Part shown: piece by piece, positions 8,634 through 17,898 of the stretch | Numbering within the stretch: the stretch's first letter is position 1 | How the letters are laid out: the number at the start of each line of letters is the position of its first letter | Origin: Tannerella sp. | GTDB lineage: Bacteria; Bacteroidota; Bacteroidia; Bacteroidales; Tannerellaceae | Length of the DNA stretch: 33,707 bases | Direction: 5' to 3' | Assembly: GCA_031289275.1 (NCBI GenBank) | Contig: JAITPV010000159.1 | Coordinates: 1-33,707 of the forward strand | The notes under the pieces: generated by a model | What the model was told of the DNA's origin: nothing | The model's input: only the letters and a program-made list of their open reading frames with translations | Databases searched by the model: none | Translations under genes and position numbers: made by a program

Positions 8634-9800
8634 ATGAACAGAAATGGTTGTATAATTATCTATATATTAGCCCTTTTTCTTTTGTGGACTTCTATGCTTC
8701 ATGCAAAGGAGAAAACCTTTACGGTGGTTATTGATGCCGGACACGGCGGCAAAGACCCCGGAGCAAAAGGAGCCCATGTCAATGAAAAAGTTATTAATCT
8801 TGCCGTAGCGCTTAAATTAGGCGGTTTGATAACTGCGGGCCATGAGGATGTAAATGTGGTCTATACGCGCAAGACGGATCGCTTTATTGAATTAAACGAG
8901 CGGGCGAATATTGCCAACCGGAACAAGGCCGACTTGTTTATTTCCATTCATGCAAATTCGTTGAAGAAAGGGCATACGAACATTAAAGGAACCGAAACCT
9001 ATACGTTGGGGTTAGCCAAATCGGAAGAGAACCAGAATGTTGCCATGCTGGAAAATTCAGTTATTTTATTGGAGGACAACTACCTGCAACGATATGGAGG
9101 ATTTAATCCCAATTCTTCGGAGTCGTACATTATTTTTGAATTTGTGCAGAATAAGCATATGGAACAGAGCATTTCGTTTGCTTCCGAGATACAAAAAGCC
9201 TTTTCTTCGGCCAAACGAACGAACCGGGGAGTCCGCCAAGCCGGATTTCTGGTGCTAAAAGCAACCAACATGCCGGGTGTCTTAGTGGAACTTGGTTTTA
9301 TTTCCAATCCGGACGAAGAACGGTATATGCGTTCCAACGACGGGCAAAGCCAATTGGCCAGGTCTATTTACAAAGCGTTTGTGAAATATAAAAACGAGCA
9401 TGACCGGAAACAAGGCGGGCATGCACAAGTGAAAGAACTGCCGGAACCGGAAGTGTCACGAACAGAATCGGAACGATTGACATCTCCCGAAAGTAAGCCG
9501 AACTCCAAAACTTCCGGCACAAAACCGCAGGCGGCGCCGAAAACCGCATCCGGTTCCAAGGACACGCAGGCAGGGATAGTATATAAGATACAGATACTTT
9601 CTTCCGATAAAAAACTGTCGGCCAATTCGCCTTTATTGAAAGGATACAAGGCCGACTACTATCAAGATGGTAAATTGTATAAATACACCTACGGGGAATC
9701 TGCGGATATGAAAACCATTCAGAAATTACTTAAGGAGGCATCCGGAGATTTCAAGGATGCATTCATTATCCGGATGAAAGATGGGAAAAGATTAAAATAA
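8634..9800 (+). CDS. N-acetylmuramoyl-L-alanine amidase (Amidase_3) with C-terminal extension
   Basis: TVVIDAGHGGKDPGAKG, FISIHANS and GVLVELGFISNPDEE motifs; signal sequence from Met 8634. Confidence 0.93.
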   Translation: MNRNGCIIIYILALFLLWTSMLHAKEKTFTVVIDAGHGGKDPGAKGAHVNEKVINLAVALKLGGLITAGHEDVNVVYTRKTDRFIELNERANIANRNKADLFISIHANSLKKGHTNIKGTETYTLGLAKSEENQNVAMLENSVILLEDNYLQRYGGFNPNSSESYIIFEFVQNKHMEQSISFASEIQKAFSSAKRTNRGVRQAGFLVLKATNMPGVLVELGFISNPDEERYMRSNDGQSQLARSIYKAFVKYKNEHDRKQGGHAQVKELPEPEVSRTESERLTSPESKPNSKTSGTKPQAAPKTASGSKDTQAGIVYKIQILSSDKKLSANSPLLKGYKADYYQDGKLYKYTYGESADMKTIQKLLKEASGDFKDAFIIRMKDGKRLK

Positions 9801-9833
9801 AGAGCAAAAATACATTTTTAGAAAATTGCGCAG

Positions 9834-10718
9834 ATGAAAATAAAACTTACAAAAGAAATGATTATCGGTCTTGTGGTTATCATAAGCATTATCCTATTAT
9901 ATATAGGAATAAATTTTCTGAAAGGCATCAATTTATTTCAGCCGGTTAACCATTATTACATAACCTGTTCGAATGTAAAAGATGTGACGGTTTCCACTCC
10001 GGTCTATGTGGACGGATTCAAAGTCGGTCTGGTCAGGAGTCTTTCATACGACTATGCTACGACGGGCAAGATAATGATAGAAATCAGCCTTGAAAAAAGT
10101 ATGAGGATTACCAAAGGCAGTTATGTGAGTATCGAAAAAACCCTGTTAAGCGGAGCGGAATTGCATATCCACCTGAATACTTATGTGGATGAATACGTAA
10201 ATTCGGGTGCGACCCTCGAAGGACGAATGCCGGACGACCTGATGACGACGGTGCAGGAAAGAATACTTCCCCAGATTGCAGACCTGATCCCGGCGCTGGA
10301 CTCCATTCTCTACGGATTGCAGGTGTTGGTGAATCATCCGGCCTTGTCGCAGTCGCTGGCTCACCTTGAGCAAACGACGGCTCATCTGGAAACCTCTTCC
10401 CGGCAACTGGACCGGTTATTGGGTAAGGACGTTCCCGTTATTGCCGGGAACCTGAAAACGACAACCGATAATTTCGTCCAATTGAGCGGGGAATTGAAAA
10501 ATCTGAATCTGACCGGTAGCGTAAATTCCTTGAATGCAACGCTCTATAACCTGAATGCAACGACAACGAAATTAAATTCGACCGACAACTCATTGGGATT
10601 GTTGTTAAATGATACATTAGTATATAGAAATCTGAACCTGACGCTTGAAAACGCTTCCGGTTTGCTCATTGATTTGAAACAAAATCCCAAAAGATATGTT
10701 CATTTCTCTCTTTTTTAG
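9834..10718 (+). CDS. MCE/MlaD family lipid-transport substrate-binding protein
   Basis: N-terminal TM helix then VYVDGFKVGLVRSLSYDYATTGKIMIEISLEKSMRITKGSYVSIEKTLLSGAELHI (MCE domain) and a coiled-coil-like tail. Confidence 0.85.
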   Translation: MKIKLTKEMIIGLVVIISIILLYIGINFLKGINLFQPVNHYYITCSNVKDVTVSTPVYVDGFKVGLVRSLSYDYATTGKIMIEISLEKSMRITKGSYVSIEKTLLSGAELHIHLNTYVDEYVNSGATLEGRMPDDLMTTVQERILPQIADLIPALDSILYGLQVLVNHPALSQSLAHLEQTTAHLETSSRQLDRLLGKDVPVIAGNLKTTTDNFVQLSGELKNLNLTGSVNSLNATLYNLNATTTKLNSTDNSLGLLLNDTLVYRNLNLTLENASGLLIDLKQNPKRYVHFSLF

Positions 10719-10875
10719 AGATTTGGATATGAGTATGATACTAAAGCATGCCGCCTGTAACAACAAATAAAATCCATTATTGTTTGCCTCAGGCGTAATT
10801 TAGATTGATTCCATTTATGGGGAAAGAGGGCATTTTTTTTGAAGAATCACCAAGCATTTGATAATAGGTTTTTTG

Positions 10876-11001
10876 ATGAAAAAGATAAACCGGAAGAAAA
10901 AAAAACGGCAATTATTCGGATTCACATGGAATGTCGAATTAGTAGAGTATCTGAAATTTTCTTCTTGCGTAAAAGAGGGTGCTTTAAGCAAATATAAATA
11001 A
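10876..11001 (+). CDS. Possible small basic protein (41 aa)
   Basis: Intact ORF MKKINRKKKKRQLFGFTWNVELVEYLKFSSCVKEGALSKYK in the spacer upstream of dnaA; below the ORF-track cutoff. Confidence 0.3.
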   Translation: MKKINRKKKKRQLFGFTWNVELVEYLKFSSCVKEGALSKYK

Positions 11002-11133
11002 TCTTCTGTTATCTAACACGATAGAGAAAATAAAAGTTTCCCGTTTGCTCCGCATTTTTTTCTTTTGAAATAAAATTCGATATTTGCAATGTAATTAGAA
11101 AGTCATATTTGTGAAATTTTTTTTAGAAAAAAG

Positions 11134-12540
11134 ATGCAACCCAGTTATCAGTTATTGTGGAATAAATGTTTAGTAATTATTAAGGATATCGTTCCTGAAG
11201 CGGCCTTTAATACATGGTTTCAACCTATTGTCCCCTTATCTTACGAAGATAAGAAAATCACTATTCAGGTACCAAGTCAGTTCTTTTATGAATATTTGGA
11301 AGAGAAATACGTGAATGTGTTAAAAATGACACTGTATCGTATTTTTGGTGAAGGCACCATCCTGAATTACAGGGTCACGATGGGACATACACAAAACGGC
11401 GCTACCGTTGACTATCCCATGGAAAACGGTTCTCTGTTGGCGGTGCGGCCTGCCGCCCCCGTTAATGTTACCAAGGCGCCGATGACGCCTTTTACCCGGG
11501 TAGCTCCGCAGGATTTGGATTCCCAGTTGAATACGAGATGTACGTTCGATAATTTCTTCGAAGGAATAAGCAATAAATTGGCGCGTACGGCCGGAGAATC
11601 CATCGCGAACAATCCGGGAAAAACGCCGTTCAACCCCTTGTTCCTATACGGCCCCTCCGGCGTGGGGAAAACCCATTTGTGTAATGCCATCGGACTTCGT
11701 ATCAGAGAATTGCATCCGGAAAAGAGGGTTTTGTATGTATCCGCCAACCTTTTCCAGATTCAATACACGGATGCCGTCCGGAAAAATACGTCAAACGACT
11801 TTTTGAATTTCTATCAAAGTTTGGATGTATTGATTCTGGATGATATTCATGAAATGATTGGGAAGCAACAAACGCAAAACACCTTTTTCCACATATTCAA
11901 TAACCTGCATCAATTAGGGAAACAGTTGGTATTGACGTCGGATAAGGCGCCGGTCGCCATGCAAGGTATGGAAGAACGGTTAATCACCCGTTTGAAATGG
12001 GGACTGACGGCCGAAATCTCCCGGCCGGATATCGAATTGCGGAAGAAAATCCTGCGAAAGAAAATAGATCACGAAGGCCTTGTCTTCGGAGAGGATGTGT
12101 TCAATTACATTGCAGAACATGTGACGGAGAATGTCCGCGATCTGGAAGGCACCCTCGTTTCTCTGATTGCTCATTCTTTGATTAACAACAGGAAAATAGA
12201 CATCGCCTTAGCCCGGCAGGTGATAAGCCAAACGGTGCGTATTGAAAACAAACAGTTGTCCATCGAAAAAATTCTGGAGATTGTATGCAGTTACTTCAAT
12301 ATAGAGAAAGACTTGCTTCAAACCGTTTCCCGGAAACGCGAAATCGTGCAGGCGCGCCAAATCACCATGTATCTGGCGAAAAAATACACGGCATCCTCTT
12401 TTTCCCATATCGGAAAAATAGTGGGAGGCAAAGACCATGCAACCGTTTTGCATGCTTGTAATACCGTGAAAGACCAGATTGAAATCAATAAAACGTTTCG
12501 TTCCGCAATAGAAATTATTGAAAATAATTTGAAGAGATAG
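11134..12540 (+). CDS. dnaA: Chromosomal replication initiator protein DnaA
   Basis: Walker A GPSGVGKTHL, Walker B LDVLILDDIHEM, C-terminal KDHATVLHACNTVKDQI. Confidence 0.98.
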   Translation: MQPSYQLLWNKCLVIIKDIVPEAAFNTWFQPIVPLSYEDKKITIQVPSQFFYEYLEEKYVNVLKMTLYRIFGEGTILNYRVTMGHTQNGATVDYPMENGSLLAVRPAAPVNVTKAPMTPFTRVAPQDLDSQLNTRCTFDNFFEGISNKLARTAGESIANNPGKTPFNPLFLYGPSGVGKTHLCNAIGLRIRELHPEKRVLYVSANLFQIQYTDAVRKNTSNDFLNFYQSLDVLILDDIHEMIGKQQTQNTFFHIFNNLHQLGKQLVLTSDKAPVAMQGMEERLITRLKWGLTAEISRPDIELRKKILRKKIDHEGLVFGEDVFNYIAEHVTENVRDLEGTLVSLIAHSLINNRKIDIALARQVISQTVRIENKQLSIEKILEIVCSYFNIEKDLLQTVSRKREIVQARQITMYLAKKYTASSFSHIGKIVGGKDHATVLHACNTVKDQIEINKTFRSAIEIIENNLKR

Positions 12541-12600
12541 CCGGAATGCGTATAGCGGAACACTTTTCAGCTGCGTTTTGTGTATGAAAACAGACTAATT

Positions 12601-12627
12601 ACTCCGGTTCGCCCGGAGTTTTTTTTT
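12601..12627 (+). terminator. Rho-independent terminator after dnaA
   Basis: actccggttcgcccggagttttttttt: 7-bp stem plus T-tract. Confidence 0.85.
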
Positions 12628-12818
12628 GAAGAAACAGATTCCTGCACTTTTCCTTTTCGAATATTCATTCTATTGCCGTCTTGTTTTTTTGGAAAACTTT
12701 TTCATCCACTCAAAATAATAAACTGCATATTATAAACAAATTAATTTTCATTTCCGAAAAACTTTTCAACAACAGGCATTTTTCATTGAATAATTTGGAT
12801 GGGGGAATAAAATATGGT

Positions 12819-12826
12819 TAACTTTG
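12819..12826 (+). promoter_or_regulatory. -7 promoter element TAACTTTG (with TTTG at 12794-12797)
   Basis: TAnnTTTG match upstream of nrdJ-like gene start 12869. Confidence 0.6.
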
Positions 12827-12868
12827 CAGTCTGAGAAAATACAGATACAAACAAAAATAAATATAGAG

Positions 12869-15391
12869 ATGTACACATTTGATGAAGCCTATAAAGCGTC
12901 ACTTGATTATTTTGTCGGCGACGGGTTGGCGGCAAAGGTTTGGGTTAATAAGTATGCACTGAAGGATACTTTAGGAAATATTTACGAAAAGACGCCGGCA
13001 GACATGCACGCGCGCCTGTCGAGCGAGATCGCCCGCGTGGAAAAAAAATATCCGAATCCTTTATCCGAAAGGGAATTGTTCGATCTGTTCGACCATTTCC
13101 GGTATATCGTTCCGCAAGGAAGCCCGATGACGGGTATCGGGAATAATTTCCAGATAGCGTCATTGTCAAACTGTTTTGTAATCGGAATGGAGGGCGATGC
13201 GGATTCGTACGGCGCCATTATTCGAATCGACGAGGAACAAGTGCAACTGATGAAACGCCGTGGAGGAGTAGGGCATGATGTGTCCCACATTCGCCCGAAA
13301 GGCTCGCCGGTTAAAAACTCGGCGCTCACGTCCACCGGATTGGTGCCCTTTATGGAACGATACTCCAATTCTACGCGGGAAGTGGCTCAGGACGGACGAC
13401 GTGGAGCATTGATGTTGAGTGTGTCGATCAAGCATCCGGATGCGGAATCGTTCATTGATGCGAAGATGACGGAAGGGAAAGTCACAGGCGCCAATGTGTC
13501 CGTGAAAATAGACGATGACTTCATGAATGCGGTGGTGAATGGCAGTCTGTATCAGCAGCAATATCCGATCGAATCGTCCGCTCCGACAACGGTGAAAAGC
13601 ATCAATGCCAAATCCCTGTGGAAAAATATTATTCACAATGCATGGAAATCGGCTGAGCCGGGCGTGCTCTTTTGGGATACGATTCTCCGGGAATCGGTGC
13701 CGGATTCGTATGCCGATCTGGGGTTCCGCACCGTATCCACCAATCCCTGCGGCGAGATTCCGTTGTGTCCCTATGACAGTTGCCGGTTGCTGGCCATCAA
13801 TCTGTATTCGTATGTCGTGAATCCGTTTACGGAAAAAGCCTGCTTTGATTTCGATTTGTTTAAGAAACATGCCGCTTTAGCTCAACGAATCATGGACGAT
13901 ATTATCGATCTGGAAACGGAAAAAATCGATTATATCCAGAAAAAGATCGACGAAGACCCCGAATCGTTGGAAATCAAAAGGGCGGAACGGTTCCTGTGGG
14001 AGAAAATCCGGAAAAAAACCTTGCAGGGACGGCGTACCGGAGTGGGCATCACGGCGGAAGGCGATATGCTGGCCGCTCTGAACCTTCGTTACGGAACGGA
14101 AGAAGCTACCGATTTTGCCGAAAAGGTGCAAAAGACATTAGCGTTGGCGGCCTATGGAGCGTCTGTTTTGCTGGCCAAGGAACGGGGGGCATTCGAGATT
14201 TTCGATGCCAAACGGGAAGAAAATAATCCGTTTATCAACCGTCTGAGGCAGGAAGATGAAACGTTATATGCGAATATGATGAAATACGGCCGCCGGAACA
14301 TCGCCTGTCTGACGATTGCCCCTACCGGCACGACGAGTCTGATGACCCAAACCACTTCCGGCATCGAACCGGTCTTCCTGCCGGTATATAAACGCCGCCG
14401 GAAAGTAAATCCGAATGATGTGTCGGCCAGGGTGGATTATGTCGATGAAACGGGGGATGCCTTTGAAGAATACGACGTCTTTCATCATAAGTTCGCGACG
14501 TGGATGTCGGCCAATGGATTCCCGGTTTCCAAAAAATACACGCCGGCGGAAATTGAAGAATTGGTCAAAAAATCTCCTTATTACAAGGCGACGTCCAACG
14601 ACGTGGACTGGGTGCAAAAAGTGAAAATGCAGGGACGGATTCAAAAATGGGTGGATCATTCGATCAGCGTGACCATTAATCTACCCAATGACGCCACGGA
14701 GGAATTGGTTGATAAACTGTATATCGAAGCATGGAAATCCGGTTGTAAAGGGTGTACGGTGTATCGTGACGGGTCTCGTTCCGGCGTGTTGCTCTCGACG
14801 GATAAAAAGCAGAAAGACCCGGATTGTCTGGAGCCGCCCGTGATTGTGGCCACCCGCCCGCGCGAACTGGAGGCCGACGTCGTCAAATTCCAGAACAACC
14901 GGGAGAAATGGATTGCATTTGTCGGGCTGCTGAACAGCCGGCCGTATGAAATATTTACCGGACTGGCTGACGACGACGAAGGAATCATGTTGCCGAAAAA
15001 CGTGGCGAAAGGCACCATCATTAAAAGCCGGGATGAAAACGGACATAAACACTACGACTTTCAATTTAAAAACAAACGCGGTTTTAAAATGACGCTGGAG
15101 GGATTGGATGGAAAGTTTGACCCCGAATTTTGGAATTATGCCAAACTGATTTCCGGCGTGCTGCGTTACGGGATGCCCATTGATCAGGTAATAAAACTGG
15201 TGCAGGGTCTGGAACTGGACAGTGAATCCATCAACACATGGAAAAACGGCGTGGAAAGGGCTTTGAAAAAATACCTCCCGAACGGAACCGAAGCTCACGG
15301 GCAGAAATGTCCCAACTGCGGCCTTGAAACGCTGGTCTATCAGGAAGGATGCCTGAGTTGTACGAACTGCGGCGCCTCAAGGTGCGGATAA
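12869..15391 (+). CDS. nrdJ: Adenosylcobalamin-dependent (class II) ribonucleoside-diphosphate reductase
   Basis: SLSNCFVIGM, STNPCGEIPL, APTGTTSLMTQTTSGIEPVF motifs and C-terminal CPNCGLETLVYQEGCLSCTNCGASRCG zinc-ribbon-like tail. Confidence 0.93.
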   Translation: MYTFDEAYKASLDYFVGDGLAAKVWVNKYALKDTLGNIYEKTPADMHARLSSEIARVEKKYPNPLSERELFDLFDHFRYIVPQGSPMTGIGNNFQIASLSNCFVIGMEGDADSYGAIIRIDEEQVQLMKRRGGVGHDVSHIRPKGSPVKNSALTSTGLVPFMERYSNSTREVAQDGRRGALMLSVSIKHPDAESFIDAKMTEGKVTGANVSVKIDDDFMNAVVNGSLYQQQYPIESSAPTTVKSINAKSLWKNIIHNAWKSAEPGVLFWDTILRESVPDSYADLGFRTVSTNPCGEIPLCPYDSCRLLAINLYSYVVNPFTEKACFDFDLFKKHAALAQRIMDDIIDLETEKIDYIQKKIDEDPESLEIKRAERFLWEKIRKKTLQGRRTGVGITAEGDMLAALNLRYGTEEATDFAEKVQKTLALAAYGASVLLAKERGAFEIFDAKREENNPFINRLRQEDETLYANMMKYGRRNIACLTIAPTGTTSLMTQTTSGIEPVFLPVYKRRRKVNPNDVSARVDYVDETGDAFEEYDVFHHKFATWMSANGFPVSKKYTPAEIEELVKKSPYYKATSNDVDWVQKVKMQGRIQKWVDHSISVTINLPNDATEELVDKLYIEAWKSGCKGCTVYRDGSRSGVLLSTDKKQKDPDCLEPPVIVATRPRELEADVVKFQNNREKWIAFVGLLNSRPYEIFTGLADDDEGIMLPKNVAKGTIIKSRDENGHKHYDFQFKNKRGFKMTLEGLDGKFDPEFWNYAKLISGVLRYGMPIDQVIKLVQGLELDSESINTWKNGVERALKKYLPNGTEAHGQKCPNCGLETLVYQEGCLSCTNCGASRCG

Positions 15392-15433
15392 AAGAGTCAA
15401 TAAATCATTCATCGCTTGTATTGAATTTTTGAC

Positions 15434-15441
15434 TACATTTG
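15434..15441 (+). promoter_or_regulatory. -7 promoter element TACATTTG of the TA operon
   Basis: TAnnTTTG match 35 bp upstream of antitoxin ATG 15476. Confidence 0.55.
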
Positions 15442-15475
15442 CAGTGAATTAATAATTAAAGAAAGGGAGATTCAG

Positions 15476-15640
15476 ATGAAAACAATTGATTATAAGCAGC
15501 CGAAGAAAAGCGATGCAACTAAAAGAAAGAACAGCGCTTCTGTGAACGAAAAGAAGCCCTTGTCGGCTATTGCCAGATTTTGGGAAACCATAGACAGTAA
15601 AGATGGCGAAATCATAGATATGCGGGCTGTTTTAAAATAA
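15476..15640 (+). CDS. Putative small antitoxin (54 aa) of a PIN-domain TA module
   Basis: MKTIDYKQPKKSDATKRKNSASVNEKKPLSAIARFWETIDSKDGEIIDMRAVLK, 6 bp upstream of the PIN toxin; not in the ORF track. Confidence 0.75.
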   Translation: MKTIDYKQPKKSDATKRKNSASVNEKKPLSAIARFWETIDSKDGEIIDMRAVLK

Positions 15641-15646
15641 AAGATA

Positions 15647-16063
15647 ATGAGATATTACTTAGACACTAATATCCTGATTTTTATCCTCCAAAAAAAATAC
15701 GATGACCTAAGCGCATTAGTTTTAGAAATATTAAAAGACTATAGCAATCTGTTCTATACCAGTTCTGTCGCTGTTAAGGAATTAATCTTGTTGCATAGAA
15801 TAGGAAAGGTTAAAAACCGACGCTACAAAACCGAATCGAAGATTTTGTCGGAGCTAAAAAAATCGGAGATTGAAATCAGATTCTTTAATGAACGCCATTT
15901 TTCCCAATATGCGGAATTAGCGATTGTTGAGGGGCACAAGGATATGAATGACCATGCTATTATTGCTCAAGCCATGTCCGACAAGATACCGCTTATCTCA
16001 TCCGACCAAGTCTTTAAGCATTACATTTCGCAGGGCTTGGATTTTGTTTTCAACAAGCGATGA
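15647..16063 (+). CDS. PIN-domain (VapC-like) ribonuclease toxin
   Basis: YYLDTNILIFIL; VAVKELILL; DMNDHAIIAQAM; PLISSDQVF: acidic PIN residues conserved. Confidence 0.88.
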   Translation: MRYYLDTNILIFILQKKYDDLSALVLEILKDYSNLFYTSSVAVKELILLHRIGKVKNRRYKTESKILSELKKSEIEIRFFNERHFSQYAELAIVEGHKDMNDHAIIAQAMSDKIPLISSDQVFKHYISQGLDFVFNKR

Positions 16064-16334
16064 AAGGAGCTATGTTAACCAACCTTTGTTGCGCTACGGA
16101 AAGCCTTCGCGATTGTTGAAACTTTGATTTGATTGATTCTTGCGTAAAACATGACGACCGTATGTAATGCACAGGAGGTTTTATGAAATCAGGAATCAAT
16201 GTCGTTTTAATGGGCAATCGCCTTCATGTTTCCGGCAACCATCTTTCAGTGCCTGTTTATTGTTTTAAAGGTTGCATTTCATAATGTTTCTTTCACTGCA
16301 TCCTGTTTCGCCTTTCGCGCATTTGCTCAAACCA

Positions 16335-16404
16335 TTTTTCCGGCTGGAATTGTCTTTCGAGCGTTCGCCACAGCCGTTTTTCCGGCTGGAATTGTCCTTC
16401 GAGC
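16335..16404. repeat. 42-bp tandem repeat (two units, second partial): tttttccggctggaattgtcYttcgagc…
   Basis: tttttccggctggaattgtctttcgagc at 16335 and tttttccggctggaattgtccttcgagc at 16377; offset 42. Confidence 0.85.
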
Positions 16405-16511
16405 AAATATTCCAGGCACAAAGATATATTTTTCTTTTCAAATATATCCGTGAAAGAAGAATTAAATGAAAGTTTTTCCGGGAATTGTTGGGTCAATCTC
16501 AATGAGAAGTG

Positions 16512-16519
16512 TACATTTG
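16512..16519 (+). promoter_or_regulatory. -7 promoter element TACATTTG upstream of 447-aa hypothetical
   Basis: TAnnTTTG match 36 bp upstream of ATG 16555. Confidence 0.55.
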
Positions 16520-16554
16520 CAGTTTCATTGTAAATTTATGTTAGTCTCCATTCT

Positions 16555-17898
16555 ATGGCAAAGAACAAGAAAAGAAAAAAAGTGTCGTCTCCGCATGTAA
16601 AACCGTTATCGGTTTGGGACTCGAAAAGTCATTTCGACTATTGCTGTGCAATGGCGCGAAAGTTTTTCCAAGCGCTTGGGGAAGCGCCGGAGTCGTTTGA
16701 TACATTTACCAAAAGACAAAAGCAGTCGCTATTCCGCGTCGAAATGGCGTTACCGCGTATCTCTGCTGCGCCGGGACATGCGGTGCCAAGGCAATATATC
16801 CGGTACATCCAAAGCAGTTTGATCTATGCCCTGCGGGCGGAGCATTTCGACAAATCCCTCGGACTGACGTGGATGGATATGGTTATATGCGGGCACACAT
16901 TGATGTTGACCTTCCGTACCCAAAATTTCTTGCTGAATTTACCCGAAAAACAACGGGAAATTGTGGACAGAATGAATGTCGTTATCGAAAAAAAGCAACT
17001 GCTCATCGAGGTCTACAACTGCGTGATGGCGCATGTAAAAACCACGCTGATGTTGCTTTCACAGCCCAACTTCCGCATCTATGGTCTGCATACGGATATA
17101 AAGCTTGTTACGTCGGGGAAAGGCGTGGCGTTTGTCGTGTTGATCAGCTCGCAGGAAGGCCAGTCTCTGAAGTTCAAATACCGGAACCGGGAACGTACCG
17201 GATACCGTGTGGCGACCGGAAAATTCATGGATACCGAATATGTCGGCGCGACGATCGCTTTCAACAAGATTTACCCGTCGGTCAAGCAGGACAGAACACT
17301 GAATATTTACGTACAATCACATGCCCTGCACCGCTTCAAGGAGCGTATCGACACGCTGCATCCCATCTTGCGAAATCAGGTACTTCTCATGTCCCTCATG
17401 TACGTCCAGCGGACGGTGACAGGCACCAGCGGATCGCAACTGATCGCTTGCGTGGTGCCTACCGAACAAAACATCGGTTATTTTACCTTTACCATTGATG
17501 GCAACAATCTGCTTGTGCTCACGTTACTGCCCCTGTTAAGCCCGGATGTCCCCGAAGGCCGTATCCTGTGCGAACGCCTGAACCTCAGTAAAACCGATCT
17601 GCAATACCTCGGAATGGATAAACTGAGTTTTTTCTACGATGTGGATCTTGAACAAATCCCCGTATTGAAGAAGATTCTGATTGAAGAACTGGATTTGGGC
17701 TACGTAAAAGACCTGTACAACAGCTATCGGGCGGAATCAGGGAACGAGGCTTTCGACGAAAAGAAAACGCACTTTGTGAAGCATTTCTTTCGCGACATCG
17801 AAAAACAGTCACCCGGTCACGCCGAGATATTGAACGAAATAGCAGAGGCGGAAACAAACCGTGCAACACTCATTCCCGAAATTCTTCCGTCAACTTGA
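16555..17898 (+). CDS. Uncharacterised 447-aa protein
   Basis: Long ORF with own promoter-like motif and balanced composition; notable segment YVQSHALHRFKERIDTLHPILRNQVLLMSLMYVQRTV; no family recognised. Confidence 0.85.
   Translation: MAKNKKRKKVSSPHVKPLSVWDSKSHFDYCCAMARKFFQALGEAPESFDTFTKRQKQSLFRVEMALPRISAAPGHAVPRQYIRYIQSSLIYALRAEHFDKSLGLTWMDMVICGHTLMLTFRTQNFLLNLPEKQREIVDRMNVVIEKKQLLIEVYNCVMAHVKTTLMLLSQPNFRIYGLHTDIKLVTSGKGVAFVVLISSQEGQSLKFKYRNRERTGYRVATGKFMDTEYVGATIAFNKIYPSVKQDRTLNIYVQSHALHRFKERIDTLHPILRNQVLLMSLMYVQRTVTGTSGSQLIACVVPTEQNIGYFTFTIDGNNLLVLTLLPLLSPDVPEGRILCERLNLSKTDLQYLGMDKLSFFYDVDLEQIPVLKKILIEELDLGYVKDLYNSYRAESGNEAFDEKKTHFVKHFFRDIEKQSPGHAEILNEIAEAETNRATLIPEILPST

Noticed and set aside
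11884-11894. TTTTCCACA DnaA-box-like match, and other TTTTCAACA-like words around dnaA, as a possible oriC
   Set aside because: Only one relaxed match, inside the dnaA coding sequence. No cluster of boxes or AT-rich unwinding region was convincing in the flanking spacers.
12541-12868. Possible cobalamin riboswitch upstream of the B12-dependent ribonucleotide reductase
   Set aside because: No B12-box-like sequence recognised; the spacer is explained by the dnaA terminator and a TAACTTTG promoter.
13166-13870. Long antisense ORFs inside nrdJ, GH3, aminotransferase and pepP genes
   Set aside because: Shadow frames of strong coding genes, with no promoter or motif support.
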